Assembly (NCBI RefSeq): GCF_011303755.1
Contig: NZ_CP049885.1
Coordinates: forward strand, 1,966,001-2,030,000
DNA length: 64,000 bases
Direction of reading: 5' to 3'
From: Acidovorax sp. HDW3
GTDB taxonomy: Bacteria > Pseudomonadota > Gammaproteobacteria > Burkholderiales > Burkholderiaceae_C
The notes below the pieces were generated by a model. It did not search any database, had not been told where the DNA came from, and saw nothing but the letters and a program-made list of their open reading frames with translations. Positions 29,703-40,845 of the stretch are shown in pieces. Positions within the stretch are counted from its first letter, which is position 1, and each line of letters starts with the position of its first letter. The translations under genes were made by a program, and so were the position numbers.

Positions 29703-32075
29703 TCAGCGATGTTGCCAATAGCGCCGCGCCTGCTCACGCTCGCACACCAGCGCCTGCGGCTGCGCCGACGACCACTGCGCCGCACCACAGTCGGGCTGGG
29801 CCACCAGCGGTACCCCCGCCGCCGCGTAGCGCGCCTGCACCGATGGCGCCGGATGGCCAAAACGGTTGCGATACCCCGCCTGCACCAAGGCCCAGCGCGG
29901 CGCCACGGCGGCAATGAACTCAGCCGACGACGATGTCTGGCTACCGTGGTGCGGCACCAGCAGCCACTGCGCGGCCAGGGGGGCGCCGCGCGCGAGCAGC
30001 GCCTGCTCCTCGCGCCGTTCAATGTCGCCCACCAACAGCGCCACGCGCCCCTGCGCGCTGCGGATGCGCAGCACGCAACTGCGCGCGTTGGGCCGCACGG
30101 CTTGCACCCCGCTGGGCAGAGGGTGCAGCACCTCCAACTCCACCCCATCCCATTGCCACCGCTGGCCAGCGGTGCAGGGCTGATCGGCCGCGCGCCCAGG
30201 GGCATCGGCGCCGTGCAGCAGCGCTTGCGGCTGGGCCTGCAGCAGCGCCTGTGCGCCGCCGGTATGGTCACTGTCGCTGTGGCTGAGCATCAGCCAATCG
30301 AGGCGCACCCCCTGGGCCTGCAACAACGGCACCAGCACCCGCGCACCGGCATCGCTGTGCATACCGTAGCGCGGCCCGCTGTCGTAGAGCAGGCTGTGCT
30401 GCGCGGTGCGCACCAGCACCGCATTGCCCTGGCCCACATCGGCGGCCAACAAAGAAAATTCGCCCCAGGCCGGGGCTGCTGGCTGCCAGCACAGCGCCGG
30501 CCACATCAGCGGCAGCCCCAGCACGCGCAGCGGCCCGCGCAGCGCCAGCCACAGCCCGCCCAGCACCGCCAGCAGCCCCGCCCACAGGGGCGCAGCCGGC
30601 AAGGCCAGCACAGCCCCCGGCCAACGCGCAAACCATTGCAGCACGTGCAGCAAAGGCTCCATGCACCAGGCTGCCACCTGCCACAGCGGCGGCACCAGCA
30701 ACCCCAGCAGCGCCAGCGGTGTGATGACAAACGTGACCCACGGAATGGCCAGCAGATTCGCCACGGCGCCCACCAACGACACCTGGCCAAACAGCAACAG
30801 CGTCAGCGGCATCAATGCCAGCGTCATCAACCCCTGCTCGCGCAAAAACCCTCTTATCACGCCAAAAACGCCTCTAGCCCTTTCTGAATCAGCGTGAGCA
30901 GCTATCGTATTGCTAGCAAACAAAACACCCACAGCGATAAAGCTGAGCCAAAATCCGGCCTGCAGCAAGGCCCAAGGATCGGCCAGCAGCACCAGCGCAC
31001 AGACCAACAGCCAAGTCAGCGGCCAAGGCCAGCGCAGCCCCGCCAGGCGCAGCGCCGCAACGCCCGCGAGCATCAGCACCGTGCGCTGCGCCGGCACGCC
31101 CCAGCCCGAAAACAGCGCATAGCCCGCGGCCAGCAAACCACCACCGAGCAATGCCACATGCGGCGCCGGCCAGCGCAGGCACAGGCGCGGACTGCGCCGC
31201 CAAAGCCAACCCACCAGCGCCTGCGCCAGCCAGGCAAACAACGTAATGTGCAGGCCCGAAATACTCATCAAGTGGGCGACTCCGGTGGCCCGAAAGAGAT
31301 CCCAATCGGCCCGTTCAATGGCGCGCTGGTCGCCCGTGACCAGCGCTGCCACCACCCCGGCGCTGCGCAGCGCCTGCTGCTGCGCCTGCACGCTCGCGTG
31401 TGGCGCGGGCGCCAGCCGCTGCACGATGGCATCGCGCACGCTCTGGCGCAGGCGCTCCACCGGGTAGCGCCAGCTGCTGCTGCGCAGCTGCGGCGGCTGC
31501 GCGTGGGCGCCCGTGCGCACCGTGCCCACGGCCTGCACCCCCTGCTCCCACTGCCAGAGTTCGTAGTCAAAACCGTGCGGATTGCGCGCGCCGTGTGGCG
31601 CTTTCAAGCGCACGCTCAAATCCCACTGCTGGCCCGCCTGGAGAAAGGGCAAGTCGGCAGCACCCGCACCCGGTTCGGCGTACCAGCCCAGCTCCAGCAG
31701 CGGCGGCACGCGCTGGATTTCCCCGTCCAGCCAGGCCCCTTCGGGTACGAAGCGAAAGCGCAGCCCCCAGGCATTCACCTGGGGCATGGCGGCAATCGTG
31801 CCGCGCAGGCGCAGCTCCTGGCCCTCCAGCGCGGGGTTCAGGGCCTCGGCCAAATAAGCCCCGGCGCGCAGTCCAGTGGCCCCAGCCATGGCGAGGGCGG
31901 CGGCCAGCAGGCAAGCCCAGGGCCGATGCGCGCGCCAGGCGGGCACGCCCAGCAGCAGCCCCATGCCCAACAGGCCGGCATAGCCCGGCGCGGGCCACAG
32001 CTGCGGCTGCTGCAGCTGCAGCGCCACCCCGGCGAGCAGGCCGCACAGAAGCCAGGGCAGGCGCTGTGGCCTCAT
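29703..32075 (-). CDS. comEC: DNA uptake channel ComEC/Rec2
   Basis: A 790-residue protein predicted to pass single-stranded DNA across the inner membrane in natural transformation. Order: hydrophobic N-terminus, an OB-like domain (LRLRGTIAAMPQ), the Competence membrane domain (HLMSISGLHITLFAWL then SGWGVPAQRTVLMLAG), and a metallo-beta-lactamase-like C-terminal domain with SHSDSDHTGGAQ and VPHHGSQTSSS. Between the Competence helices, about residues 385-405, a low-GC stretch rich in rare codons (AGG, AGA, ATA) encodes ASNTIAAHADSERARG; this is an in-frame copy of the dispersed hairpin element. Other competence genes are not in the window. Confidence 0.93.
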   Translation of the reverse strand: MRPQRLPWLLCGLLAGVALQLQQPQLWPAPGYAGLLGMGLLLGVPAWRAHRPWACLLAAALAMAGATGLRAGAYLAEALNPALEGQELRLRGTIAAMPQVNAWGLRFRFVPEGAWLDGEIQRVPPLLELGWYAEPGAGAADLPFLQAGQQWDLSVRLKAPHGARNPHGFDYELWQWEQGVQAVGTVRTGAHAQPPQLRSSSWRYPVERLRQSVRDAIVQRLAPAPHASVQAQQQALRSAGVVAALVTGDQRAIERADWDLFRATGVAHLMSISGLHITLFAWLAQALVGWLWRRSPRLCLRWPAPHVALLGGGLLAAGYALFSGWGVPAQRTVLMLAGVAALRLAGLRWPWPLTWLLVCALVLLADPWALLQAGFWLSFIAVGVLFASNTIAAHADSERARGVFGVIRGFLREQGLMTLALMPLTLLLFGQVSLVGAVANLLAIPWVTFVITPLALLGLLVPPLWQVAAWCMEPLLHVLQWFARWPGAVLALPAAPLWAGLLAVLGGLWLALRGPLRVLGLPLMWPALCWQPAAPAWGEFSLLAADVGQGNAVLVRTAQHSLLYDSGPRYGMHSDAGARVLVPLLQAQGVRLDWLMLSHSDSDHTGGAQALLQAQPQALLHGADAPGRAADQPCTAGQRWQWDGVELEVLHPLPSGVQAVRPNARSCVLRIRSAQGRVALLVGDIERREEQALLARGAPLAAQWLLVPHHGSQTSSSAEFIAAVAPRWALVQAGYRNRFGHPAPSVQARYAAAGVPLVAQPDCGAAQWSSAQPQALVCEREQARRYWQHR
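30862..30921 (-). repeat. Dispersed hairpin element, copy 4, inside comEC
   Basis: On the minus strand it reads ACGATAGCTGCTCACGCT, a loop, then AAGGGCTAGAGGCGTTTTT, matching copy 1 and the parC copy along its length. It keeps the comEC frame open and codes for about 20 residues. Local base composition is clearly lower in GC than the rest of comEC. Confidence 0.75.
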
Positions 32076-32141
32076 GCTGGCACCGGCCTGCAGCTATGTA
32101 ACACTTGCCGTTTTCTTTGTTCGCCCATTGGAGACCTGACC

Positions 32142-32597
32142 ATGAACGTCTATGAACAACTCAAAGCCCAGGACATCAGCCTGCCGCCCGTGGCCGTGCC
32201 CGCCGCAGCTTATGTGCCCTACGTGCAAAGCGGCAATCTGGTTTTCCTCAGTGGCCACATCGCCCGCAAAGACGGCAAGCCCTGGGTGGGCCAGCTCGGG
32301 CGCGACATGACGACCGAGCAAGGCCAGGCGGCTGCCCGCGCCATCGCCATCGAGCTGATGGGCACGCTGCAAGCAGCCTGCGGCGGTGACCTCAACCGCG
32401 TCAAGCGCATCGTCAAGCTCATGAGCCTGGTCAACTCCACCGGCGACTACACCGAGCAGCACCTGGTGACCAACGGCGCCAGCGAGCTGCTCGGCCAGGT
32501 GTTTGGCGACAAGGGCAAGCACGCACGCAGCGCCTTTGGCGTGGCGCAAATTCCGCTGGGCGCCTGCGTTGAAATCGAGTTGATTGCCGAGCTGTAA
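32142..32597 (+). CDS. ridA: RidA family protein
   Basis: A 151-residue protein of the YjgF/YER057c/UK114 family. RidA members hydrolyse reactive enamine/imine intermediates from pyridoxal-phosphate enzymes; other subfamilies have different or unknown roles. Seen are YVQSGNLVFLSGHIA, VKRIVKLMSLVNSTGDY and the C-terminal ARSAFGVAQIPLGACVEIELIA, where the arginine is the conserved active-site residue. GGAGACCTGACC precedes the ATG at 32142. The longer open frame upstream is only the antisense of comEC. The group (RidA proper or a Rid-like subfamily) is not certain. Confidence 0.87.
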   Translation: MNVYEQLKAQDISLPPVAVPAAAYVPYVQSGNLVFLSGHIARKDGKPWVGQLGRDMTTEQGQAAARAIAIELMGTLQAACGGDLNRVKRIVKLMSLVNSTGDYTEQHLVTNGASELLGQVFGDKGKHARSAFGVAQIPLGACVEIELIAEL

Positions 32598-32610
32598 ACC
32601 GCGCCCCCCA

Positions 32611-32655
32611 AAAAAACAAAGGCCGCCCAAGCACCATGCTTGAGCGGCCTTTTTT
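32611..32655. terminator. Bidirectional terminator between ridA and chemoreceptor gene
   Basis: GGCCGCCCAAGC at 32621-32632 pairs with GCTTGAGCGGCC at 32638-32649, leaving a small internal mismatch. An A-run precedes and a T-run follows, so it can end transcripts from both converging genes. Confidence 0.88.
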
Positions 32656-32674
32656 CGATCTTTACCTTGGCCGG

Positions 32675-34438
32675 TTAAAAGCTCTCCCAATCACCGTCGT
32701 CAGTCGCCTTGGCCGCAATTTTGGGCGCCGCCAAAGGTGCCGCCGATGGTGCCGTCGATGGAGTAGCCGCCAGGCTTGGGTTTTTGGATTTTTTGGGCGC
32801 CGAAGAAGCCACGGCTGGGCGCGCAGCCGTGGGCCGGGCCATGGGCGCAGGGCGGGGGACAGCAGCCGCGCGGGGGGCAGCAAAAGCCATCTGCGCACCA
32901 GCGGCGACCTTGAACACGGCCACGGCCTGCGCCAGCTGCTCGGCCTGCTCGCGCAGGCTTTGCGCGGCGGCGGCGCTTTGCTCGACCAGGGCGGCGTTTT
33001 GCTGCGTCATCTGATCGAGCTGGCCCACGGCCTGGTTGACCTGGGCCACGCCGGTGCTCTGCTCGGTCGAGGCGGCGGTGATCTCGCCAATCATGTCGGT
33101 CACGCGCTGCACGGCCTGCACCACTTCCTGCATGGTGCTGCCAGCCGATTCGACCAGGCGCGAGCCGCTATCGACGCGCTCGACGCTGGCGCTGATGAGC
33201 TGCTTGATTTCTTTGGCCGCCTCGGCGCTGCGCCCGGCGAGGCTGCGCACCTCGCCCGCCACCACGGCAAAGCCTCTGCCTTGCTCGCCTGCGCGCGCGG
33301 CCTCGACGGCGGCGTTGAGCGCCAGGATGTTGGTTTGGAAGGCAATGCCGTCGATCACGCCGATGATGTCGGCAATCTTCTGGCTGCTGTGGTGAATGTC
33401 TTGCATGGTCGTCACCACCTGGCCCACCACCTCGCCGCCCCGGCGCGCCACGTCGCTGGCACTCGCGGCCAGGCTGCTGGCCTGGCGCGCGCTGCTGGCG
33501 CTGTGCTGCAAGGTGCTGGAGAACTGCTCCATGGCCGCCGCCGTCTCCTGCAGATTGCTCGATGTGTGCTCGGTACGCGCCGACAGGTCGTGGTTACCAG
33601 TGGCGATCTCGGCGCTGGCGGTGGCGATGCTGTCGGTGCTCTGGCGCACCTGCCCAACCATGCGCGCCAGCGATGCGCTCATGGTGTAGAGCGCACGCAG
33701 CAAGGCGCCAAACTCATCGCCACGCATGACGTTCTGCTGCTCGCTCAGGTCACCACCGGCAATGCGCTCGGCCAGGGCCTGGGCCTGGGCCAAGGGGCGC
33801 TCGATGCTGCCAATGAGAAAAAACGCCCCGCCCACGATCAGCAAGATCAAAAGGCCGACGACGGCGGCAGCGATTTTCACCGTCAGCAGGCGGTTGGCGG
33901 CAATTTCCTGGGCGCGCTCGTCGGCCTGCTTTTTTTGCAAATCGACAAAATCACGCAAGGTCTGCACATAGGCTGCCACGGCCGGTTGGTACGACTGCCG
34001 CACCAGGGCGCCAGCCTCTGTGGCCTGGCCGGCATCTTTGAGGCGTGTGGCCTCGGTGCGCAGCTCCAGCATGGCTTTGCGCGCCGCTGCAATCTTGTCC
34101 AGCTGGGCTTTGTCGGCCTCGCTCGGCTGCATGGCCTCAATATTTTTCTGGATCTCGCTGATCTGCGCCGACGTGGCCGGAATGGCCTCCTTGAACTGCA
34201 CCGCCAGCTGGGCTTCGCTACTGACCACCAGCGACAAAGTGCGCGCGGCGTTGGTTTCCGTCAGCCCCACCCAGCGCAGCGCAGCTTCAATCTTGGCATT
34301 CATGGCCCGCGCCGAAGCCTCGGCATGGGCCTGGGATTTGGCTGTGCGGTAACCCGAAAAGCCCACCACCGCCACCAGGGCGATGACGATGGCGATCACA
34401 GCGACCCACAGTTTGTGAGCCATACGAAGTTGCGGCAT
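32675..34438 (-). CDS. Methyl-accepting chemotaxis protein with C-terminal tether
   Basis: A 587-residue chemoreceptor: membrane helix at about 8-30, periplasmic four-helix sensor, second helix near 205-227, HAMP domain ([12 protein letters not shown]), and the signalling coiled coil with [20 protein letters not shown]. An Ala/Pro-rich linker of about 60 residues follows and the protein ends in DWESF, close to the NWETF pentapeptide that docks CheR and CheB in enterobacterial Tar and Tsr. The ATG at 34438 has GGAGGA before it; the frame extends far upstream but that part has no features. It lies 100 bases after parC on the same strand. Confidence 0.95.
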   Translation of the reverse strand: MPQLRMAHKLWVAVIAIVIALVAVVGFSGYRTAKSQAHAEASARAMNAKIEAALRWVGLTETNAARTLSLVVSSEAQLAVQFKEAIPATSAQISEIQKNIEAMQPSEADKAQLDKIAAARKAMLELRTEATRLKDAGQATEAGALVRQSYQPAVAAYVQTLRDFVDLQKKQADERAQEIAANRLLTVKIAAAVVGLLILLIVGGAFFLIGSIERPLAQAQALAERIAGGDLSEQQNVMRGDEFGALLRALYTMSASLARMVGQVRQSTDSIATASAEIATGNHDLSARTEHTSSNLQETAAAMEQFSSTLQHSASSARQASSLAASASDVARRGGEVVGQVVTTMQDIHHSSQKIADIIGVIDGIAFQTNILALNAAVEAARAGEQGRGFAVVAGEVRSLAGRSAEAAKEIKQLISASVERVDSGSRLVESAGSTMQEVVQAVQRVTDMIGEITAASTEQSTGVAQVNQAVGQLDQMTQQNAALVEQSAAAAQSLREQAEQLAQAVAVFKVAAGAQMAFAAPRAAAVPRPAPMARPTAARPAVASSAPKKSKNPSLAATPSTAPSAAPLAAPKIAAKATDDGDWESF

Positions 34439-34538
34439 GGGGATCCTCCTTTTTAATGCGATGCGGTACTCACGTGCCTTGAACCATGGCAGAGCCGAAT
34501 CTAGCCGGCCTTGCGCTGCATCAACTAGAAGACCAACC

Positions 34539-36935
<2,397 letters not shown>

Positions 36936-36937
36936 GC

Positions 36938-36994
36938 TTCAAAATTGATAGCTGTTTGCGCTTGCTACACAAGGGCCAGAGGCCAAAAAGACTG
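36938..36994 (+). repeat. Dispersed hairpin element, copy 6, before parC
   Basis: AAAATTGATAGCTGTTTGCGCTT, here AAAATTGATAGC plus TGTTTGCGCTT, followed by AAGGGCCAGAGGCC and an A/T-rich end. It fills the 59 bases between rhuM and parC, ending two to three bases before the parC ATG (minus strand), so the usual place of the ribosome binding site is taken by element sequence. Confidence 0.75.
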
Positions 36995-38038
36995 TTATTT
37001 TTCAGGACAGGGGCTGGGTGGAAGGCTTTGGAGCAGCCGGTCAAAGTCGCTCTGGAACAGGCGGTCTTGCACGGTGCGGTATTTCTCGAATTCGCTTTCC
37101 GCATGGGCGCGGGCGATTTCGGCGGTGACTTTGCCGGCGTCCTGCAGCACCTCGCGGTCGGTCGCGGCGATGAATCGGTTCAGGCGCGACTCCCAGTCCT
37201 GCATGGTCATGGGCATTTTGCGCAGCGCCATGTCCTCGGCCACGTCCAGGTAGGCATTCACCAGCCGCGAAAGCTGCCCCATTTCGTCTTCGCTCAGGTA
37301 GTTTTTGGCAACCACCACGTCGAATTTCTGAATCTTGCCGTGCGGGCCGTCCTTCCAGGTAGCAAGGCCCATGTGCTGCTGGCCGGCATCGGCGCGGTGG
37401 TAAATGACCTCTGCCGCCGTCTGGCCATGAATGGCCCAGTGCAGCTTGTTCTGCACCGTGGCGAAAAAGCGTTGCGTGGCCTTGGCGCTCACGTCGTAGT
37501 CAATGGCCGTGGCGTAGATGTCGGTGATTTTTTGATAGAACTTGCGCTCCGAGAGCCGAATCTCGCGCACGCGCTGCAACTGCTCTTCAAAATACTGCTC
37601 GGTCAGGATGGAGCCGCCGCTTTTGATGCGCTCATCGTCCATGACATAGGCCTTGATCGTGTATTCCTCGATCACCTGCGTGGCCCATTTGCGAAACTGC
37701 ACAGCCCGTTCGGAATTGACCTTGTAGCCCACGGCAATGGTGGCAGGGAGGCGGTAGTGCAGGGTGTCGTAGCCCTTGCCGTCGGCGGCAGTTATCCGAA
37801 ATTTTTGGATAACTGCCGATTCCTGCAGCTCGCTATCGGCAAATATCTTTTTCAGGTGGTAGTTGACGGTACGAACATCCACGTCATAAAGCGCCGCCAT
37901 CATCTTCTGCGTCAGCCAGATGCTCTCATCGGCATACACCGCCTCCACGCCGCCACTGCCCGTGGCGGCGATGAAGGTCAGGTACTCGGCAGCGGACGAG
38001 CGGGTGATGGACACATCGCGCCTTGCGGGTTTTTTCAT
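36995..38038 (-). CDS. rhuM: RhuM family protein
   Basis: A 347-residue protein of the RhuM family, first named from a Salmonella pathogenicity island and often found in mobile or restriction-linked loci. Seen are EAVYADESIWLTQKMMAALYDVDVRTVNYHL, given only in part here as SIWLTQKMMAALYDVDVRT, a putative DNA-binding N-terminal region, and the Fic/DOC-like C-terminal part with QNKLHWAIHGQTAAEVIYHRA. Molecular function is unproven. Its ATG overlaps the stop of the gene upstream (38038-38035, ATGA on the minus strand), so the two are coupled. It separates parE from parC, genes with a shared role. Confidence 0.85.
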   Translation of the reverse strand: MKKPARRDVSITRSSAAEYLTFIAATGSGGVEAVYADESIWLTQKMMAALYDVDVRTVNYHLKKIFADSELQESAVIQKFRITAADGKGYDTLHYRLPATIAVGYKVNSERAVQFRKWATQVIEEYTIKAYVMDDERIKSGGSILTEQYFEEQLQRVREIRLSERKFYQKITDIYATAIDYDVSAKATQRFFATVQNKLHWAIHGQTAAEVIYHRADAGQQHMGLATWKDGPHGKIQKFDVVVAKNYLSEDEMGQLSRLVNAYLDVAEDMALRKMPMTMQDWESRLNRFIAATDREVLQDAGKVTAEIARAHAESEFEKYRTVQDRLFQSDFDRLLQSLPPSPCPEK

Positions 38039-38736
38039 CGCGCATGCTCCAGGAATGCCAGCGCAGCGGCTTCGGAGTCTTCGATGGCGATTTCCACGGC
38101 GCGGCGGGCGGCATCCAGCAAGTGCGCTGCACGGCGGCGGGCGTCGATGGATTGGCGGACGGCCTGCGTCAGGCGCAGAGCAAAGTTGCTCGCGGCGCGA
38201 CCCCAGCGATGGTGCGCCGCCGATTCGATTTGCATCACCAGAATGTTGCGGCTCCAGCCATTTTCCAGAGCCGCCTGCATATACCACCGGCGCGTGGGCA
38301 GGTCTTTGAGCTTGGCCATCAGGATGGCGTGGTGGCTCCAGGGCAAGGCCAGCACCAGTTCGGCGGGAAATAGTGCAACCGGCGGTTGCACTTTTGCAGA
38401 GGTCTGAATTTGTGCCGCAGGCTGTGGCACCAACTGCAGGTGTGCATATTCACGGTAAAACGCCAGCATCTGCTTGATGTTGCGCTCTGAAAATCCCTTC
38501 TCTTCGGGCAACTCATTGTGCAAGTCGCGCGCCAGCCGGGGTATGACGGCACTACCCCAACCTTCCTGCTGCTGGCGCAGGTCAATCACCTGGCCAATCT
38601 CCCAGTACAGGCGGATCAGCTCGGCATTCACCGCCAGCATGGCGCGCACTTGCGCGCGCTGCACGCGCTGCTTGACGTCCGCCAGCAGCGTGGCGTAGCC
38701 CAGGGGGGCAGGGTCGAAATGGGAGGGGCGGGTCAT
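38035..38736 (-). CDS. DUF1016 N-terminal protein, truncated, with possible HsdS-like tail
   Basis: A 233-residue protein. Residues about 10-180 match the DUF1016 N-terminal winged-helix domain of the YhcG family (IRLYWEIGQVIDLRQQ, SERNIKQMLAFYREY, LPWSHHAILMAKLKD, NGWSRNILVMQIES). YhcG proteins normally go on to a PDDEXK nuclease domain of about 150 residues; here that domain is missing. Instead the last 45 residues (DARRRAAHLLDAARRAVEIA and a final EAAALAFLEHAR) look like the helical end of a type I restriction specificity subunit. This suggests a deletion that fused two genes of a restriction locus; the tail assignment is inference. Confidence 0.7.
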   Translation of the reverse strand: MTRPSHFDPAPLGYATLLADVKQRVQRAQVRAMLAVNAELIRLYWEIGQVIDLRQQQEGWGSAVIPRLARDLHNELPEEKGFSERNIKQMLAFYREYAHLQLVPQPAAQIQTSAKVQPPVALFPAELVLALPWSHHAILMAKLKDLPTRRWYMQAALENGWSRNILVMQIESAAHHRWGRAASNFALRLTQAVRQSIDARRRAAHLLDAARRAVEIAIEDSEAAALAFLEHAR

Positions 38737-38781
38737 GTCGGTGCCTGTGTGCTGTGCGTCAATGTGCGGCCCGCAAGGCGC

Positions 38782-40758
38782 TCACACATCCACCTCCACC
38801 GCATCCCCATGCAGCTCCATCAGCTCGCGGCGCGAAGCGGCTTCGCCTTTGCCCATGAGTTTGGTGATGAGCCCCTCGGTGGCGGCAAAATCGAGCGCGC
38901 CCAGCTGCACGGGCAGGAGGCGGCGCGTGTCGGGGTTGAGCGTGGTGTCCCACAGCTGCTCGGCGTTCATCTCGCCCAGGCCCTTGAAGCGGCTGATCTG
39001 GCATTTCTCGCGCGCCACGCCGTCCTTGGCGGCCTTGTCGAGGATGGCCTCCAACTCGCCTTCATCGAGCGCATAGAGCTTGGCGGCAGGCTTTTTGCCG
39101 CGCGCCGGGATGTCCACGCGGTAGAGCGGCGGGCGGGCCACGTAGATGTGCCCGGTCTCGATCAGCTTGGGGAAGTGGCGGAAGAACAGCGTGAGCAGCA
39201 GCACCTGGATGTGCGCGCCGTCCACGTCGGCATCACTCAAGATGCAAATCTTGCCGTAGCGCAGGCCGCTCAAATCGGGCTGGTCTTGCGGCCCGTGCGG
39301 ATCGACGCCGATGGCCACCGAAATATCGTGCACCTCGTTGTTCTTGAACAGCAGGTCGCGCTCCACCTCCCAGGTGTTGAGCACCTTGCCGCGCAGCGGC
39401 AGCACGGCCTGCGTCTCCTTGTCGCGGCCCATCTTGGCGCTGCCGCCGGCGCTGTCGCCTTCCACCAGAAACACCTCGTTGTAGGCGATGTCGCGGCTTT
39501 CGCAGTCGGTGAGTTTGCCGGGCAACACGGCCACGCCGGAGCCTTTTTTCTTCTCCACCTTCTGCCCGGCCCTCTGGCGCGTTTGCGCGGCCTTGATGGC
39601 CAGCTCCGCCAGCTTCTTGCCGTAGTCCACATGCTGGTTCAGCCACAGCTCCAGCGCCGGTTTGACGAAGCTGCTCACCAGCCGCACGGCGTCGCGCGAG
39701 TTCAGGCGCTCCTTGATCTGGCCCTGGAATTGCGGGTCGAGCACCTTGGCCGAGAGCACGTAGCTGGCGCGTGCAAACACGTCCTCGGGCATCAGTTTCA
39801 CGCCCTTCGGTAAAAGCGAATGCAGCTCGATAAAGCCCTTGACGGCCTGAAACAGGCCGTCGCGCAGGCCGCTGTCGTGCGTTCCGCCGGCGCTGGTGGG
39901 GATGAGGTTGACGTAGCTCTCGCGCACCACGGCGCCCTCTTCGGTAAAGGCCACGGCCCAGGTGGCACCTTCGCCTTCGGCAAAGCTGTCGTCGCTGCTG
40001 CCGGCAAAGCCCTCGCCCGCAAACAGGGGGATGACCGGGTCGGCGCTCAAGGTCTGCGCCAGGTAGTCGCTCAGGCCGCCCTTGTACTGCCAGCTCTGCT
40101 GCTCGCGGGTTTTTTCGTTCACCAGGGTCACGGCCACGCCGGGCATGAGCACGGCCTTGCTGCGCAGCAGGTGCGTCAATTCACCCAGGGGCAGTTGGGC
40201 GGATTCAAAGTATTTCGCATCGGGCCAGGCGCGCACGGTGGTGCCCTGCTTGCGCTCGCCCGGCTCCAGGGGGCGCGCTGCCAGGGGCTCGACCACGTCG
40301 CCAGCGGCAAAGGCCAGGCGCGCTACCTGGCCCTCGCGGTGCGTGGCCACCTCCAGGCGGGTGGAGAGGGCATTGGTCACGCTCACCCCCACGCCGTGCA
40401 GGCCGCCCGAGAAGCTGTAGGCGCCGCCCTGGCCTTTGTCGAACTTGCCGCCCGCGTGCAGGCGGGTGAAGACCAGCTCGACCACCGGCGCGCCCTCCTC
40501 GGGGTGCAGGCCGAAGGGGATGCCGCGGCCATCGTCCTCCACGCTGACCGAGCCGTCCTGGTGCAGCGTGACCTTGATCTTCTTGCCGAAACCGGCCAGC
40601 GCCTCGTCGGCGGCGTTGTCCAGCACCTCCTGGATGATGTGCAAGGGGTTGTCGGTGCGGGTGTACATGCCCGGGCGCTGCTTGACGGGCTCCAGGCCCT
40701 TGAGGACGCGGATCGAGCCTTCGGAATATGCGGGTGCGGTGGTGGGTTTGACTGCCAT
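38782..40758 (-). CDS. parE: DNA topoisomerase IV subunit B
   Basis: A 658-residue ATPase subunit of topoisomerase IV. The GHKL ATP site is seen in EVLDNAADEALAGFG, VEDDGRGIPFG and GGLHGVGVSVTNAL; the transducer lysine in the QTK-type loop and the Toprim domain with EVFLVEGDSAGGSAK, PLRGKVLNT and SDADVDGAHIQVLLLTLFFR are present. The C-terminus MNAEQLWDTTLNPDTRRLL is standard. The ATG at 40758 begins MAVKPTTAPAYSEGSIRVLKG; the open frame further upstream is not conserved. parC lies 1.8 kb downstream on the same strand, after the two-gene insert. Confidence 0.97.
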   Translation of the reverse strand: MAVKPTTAPAYSEGSIRVLKGLEPVKQRPGMYTRTDNPLHIIQEVLDNAADEALAGFGKKIKVTLHQDGSVSVEDDGRGIPFGLHPEEGAPVVELVFTRLHAGGKFDKGQGGAYSFSGGLHGVGVSVTNALSTRLEVATHREGQVARLAFAAGDVVEPLAARPLEPGERKQGTTVRAWPDAKYFESAQLPLGELTHLLRSKAVLMPGVAVTLVNEKTREQQSWQYKGGLSDYLAQTLSADPVIPLFAGEGFAGSSDDSFAEGEGATWAVAFTEEGAVVRESYVNLIPTSAGGTHDSGLRDGLFQAVKGFIELHSLLPKGVKLMPEDVFARASYVLSAKVLDPQFQGQIKERLNSRDAVRLVSSFVKPALELWLNQHVDYGKKLAELAIKAAQTRQRAGQKVEKKKGSGVAVLPGKLTDCESRDIAYNEVFLVEGDSAGGSAKMGRDKETQAVLPLRGKVLNTWEVERDLLFKNNEVHDISVAIGVDPHGPQDQPDLSGLRYGKICILSDADVDGAHIQVLLLTLFFRHFPKLIETGHIYVARPPLYRVDIPARGKKPAAKLYALDEGELEAILDKAAKDGVAREKCQISRFKGLGEMNAEQLWDTTLNPDTRRLLPVQLGALDFAATEGLITKLMGKGEAASRRELMELHGDAVEVDV

Positions 40759-40845
40759 GGGCGCGCATTCTAAGGCTGTACGTTTAACCAGTTTCGTATC
40801 ACCAAGTGACAGCAAGGCAGGCTGGTTTTCGTTACATTCGTGCGT

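Noticed and set aside
30894-32141. Upstream extension of the ridA frame by 416 codons
   Set aside because: The extension is antisense to comEC and low in family features; ridA starts at 32142 after GGAG.
36995-38736. Toxin-antitoxin pair
   Set aside because: The sizes (347 and 233 residues) and families (RhuM, DUF1016) do not fit known toxin-antitoxin pairs; coupling alone is not enough.
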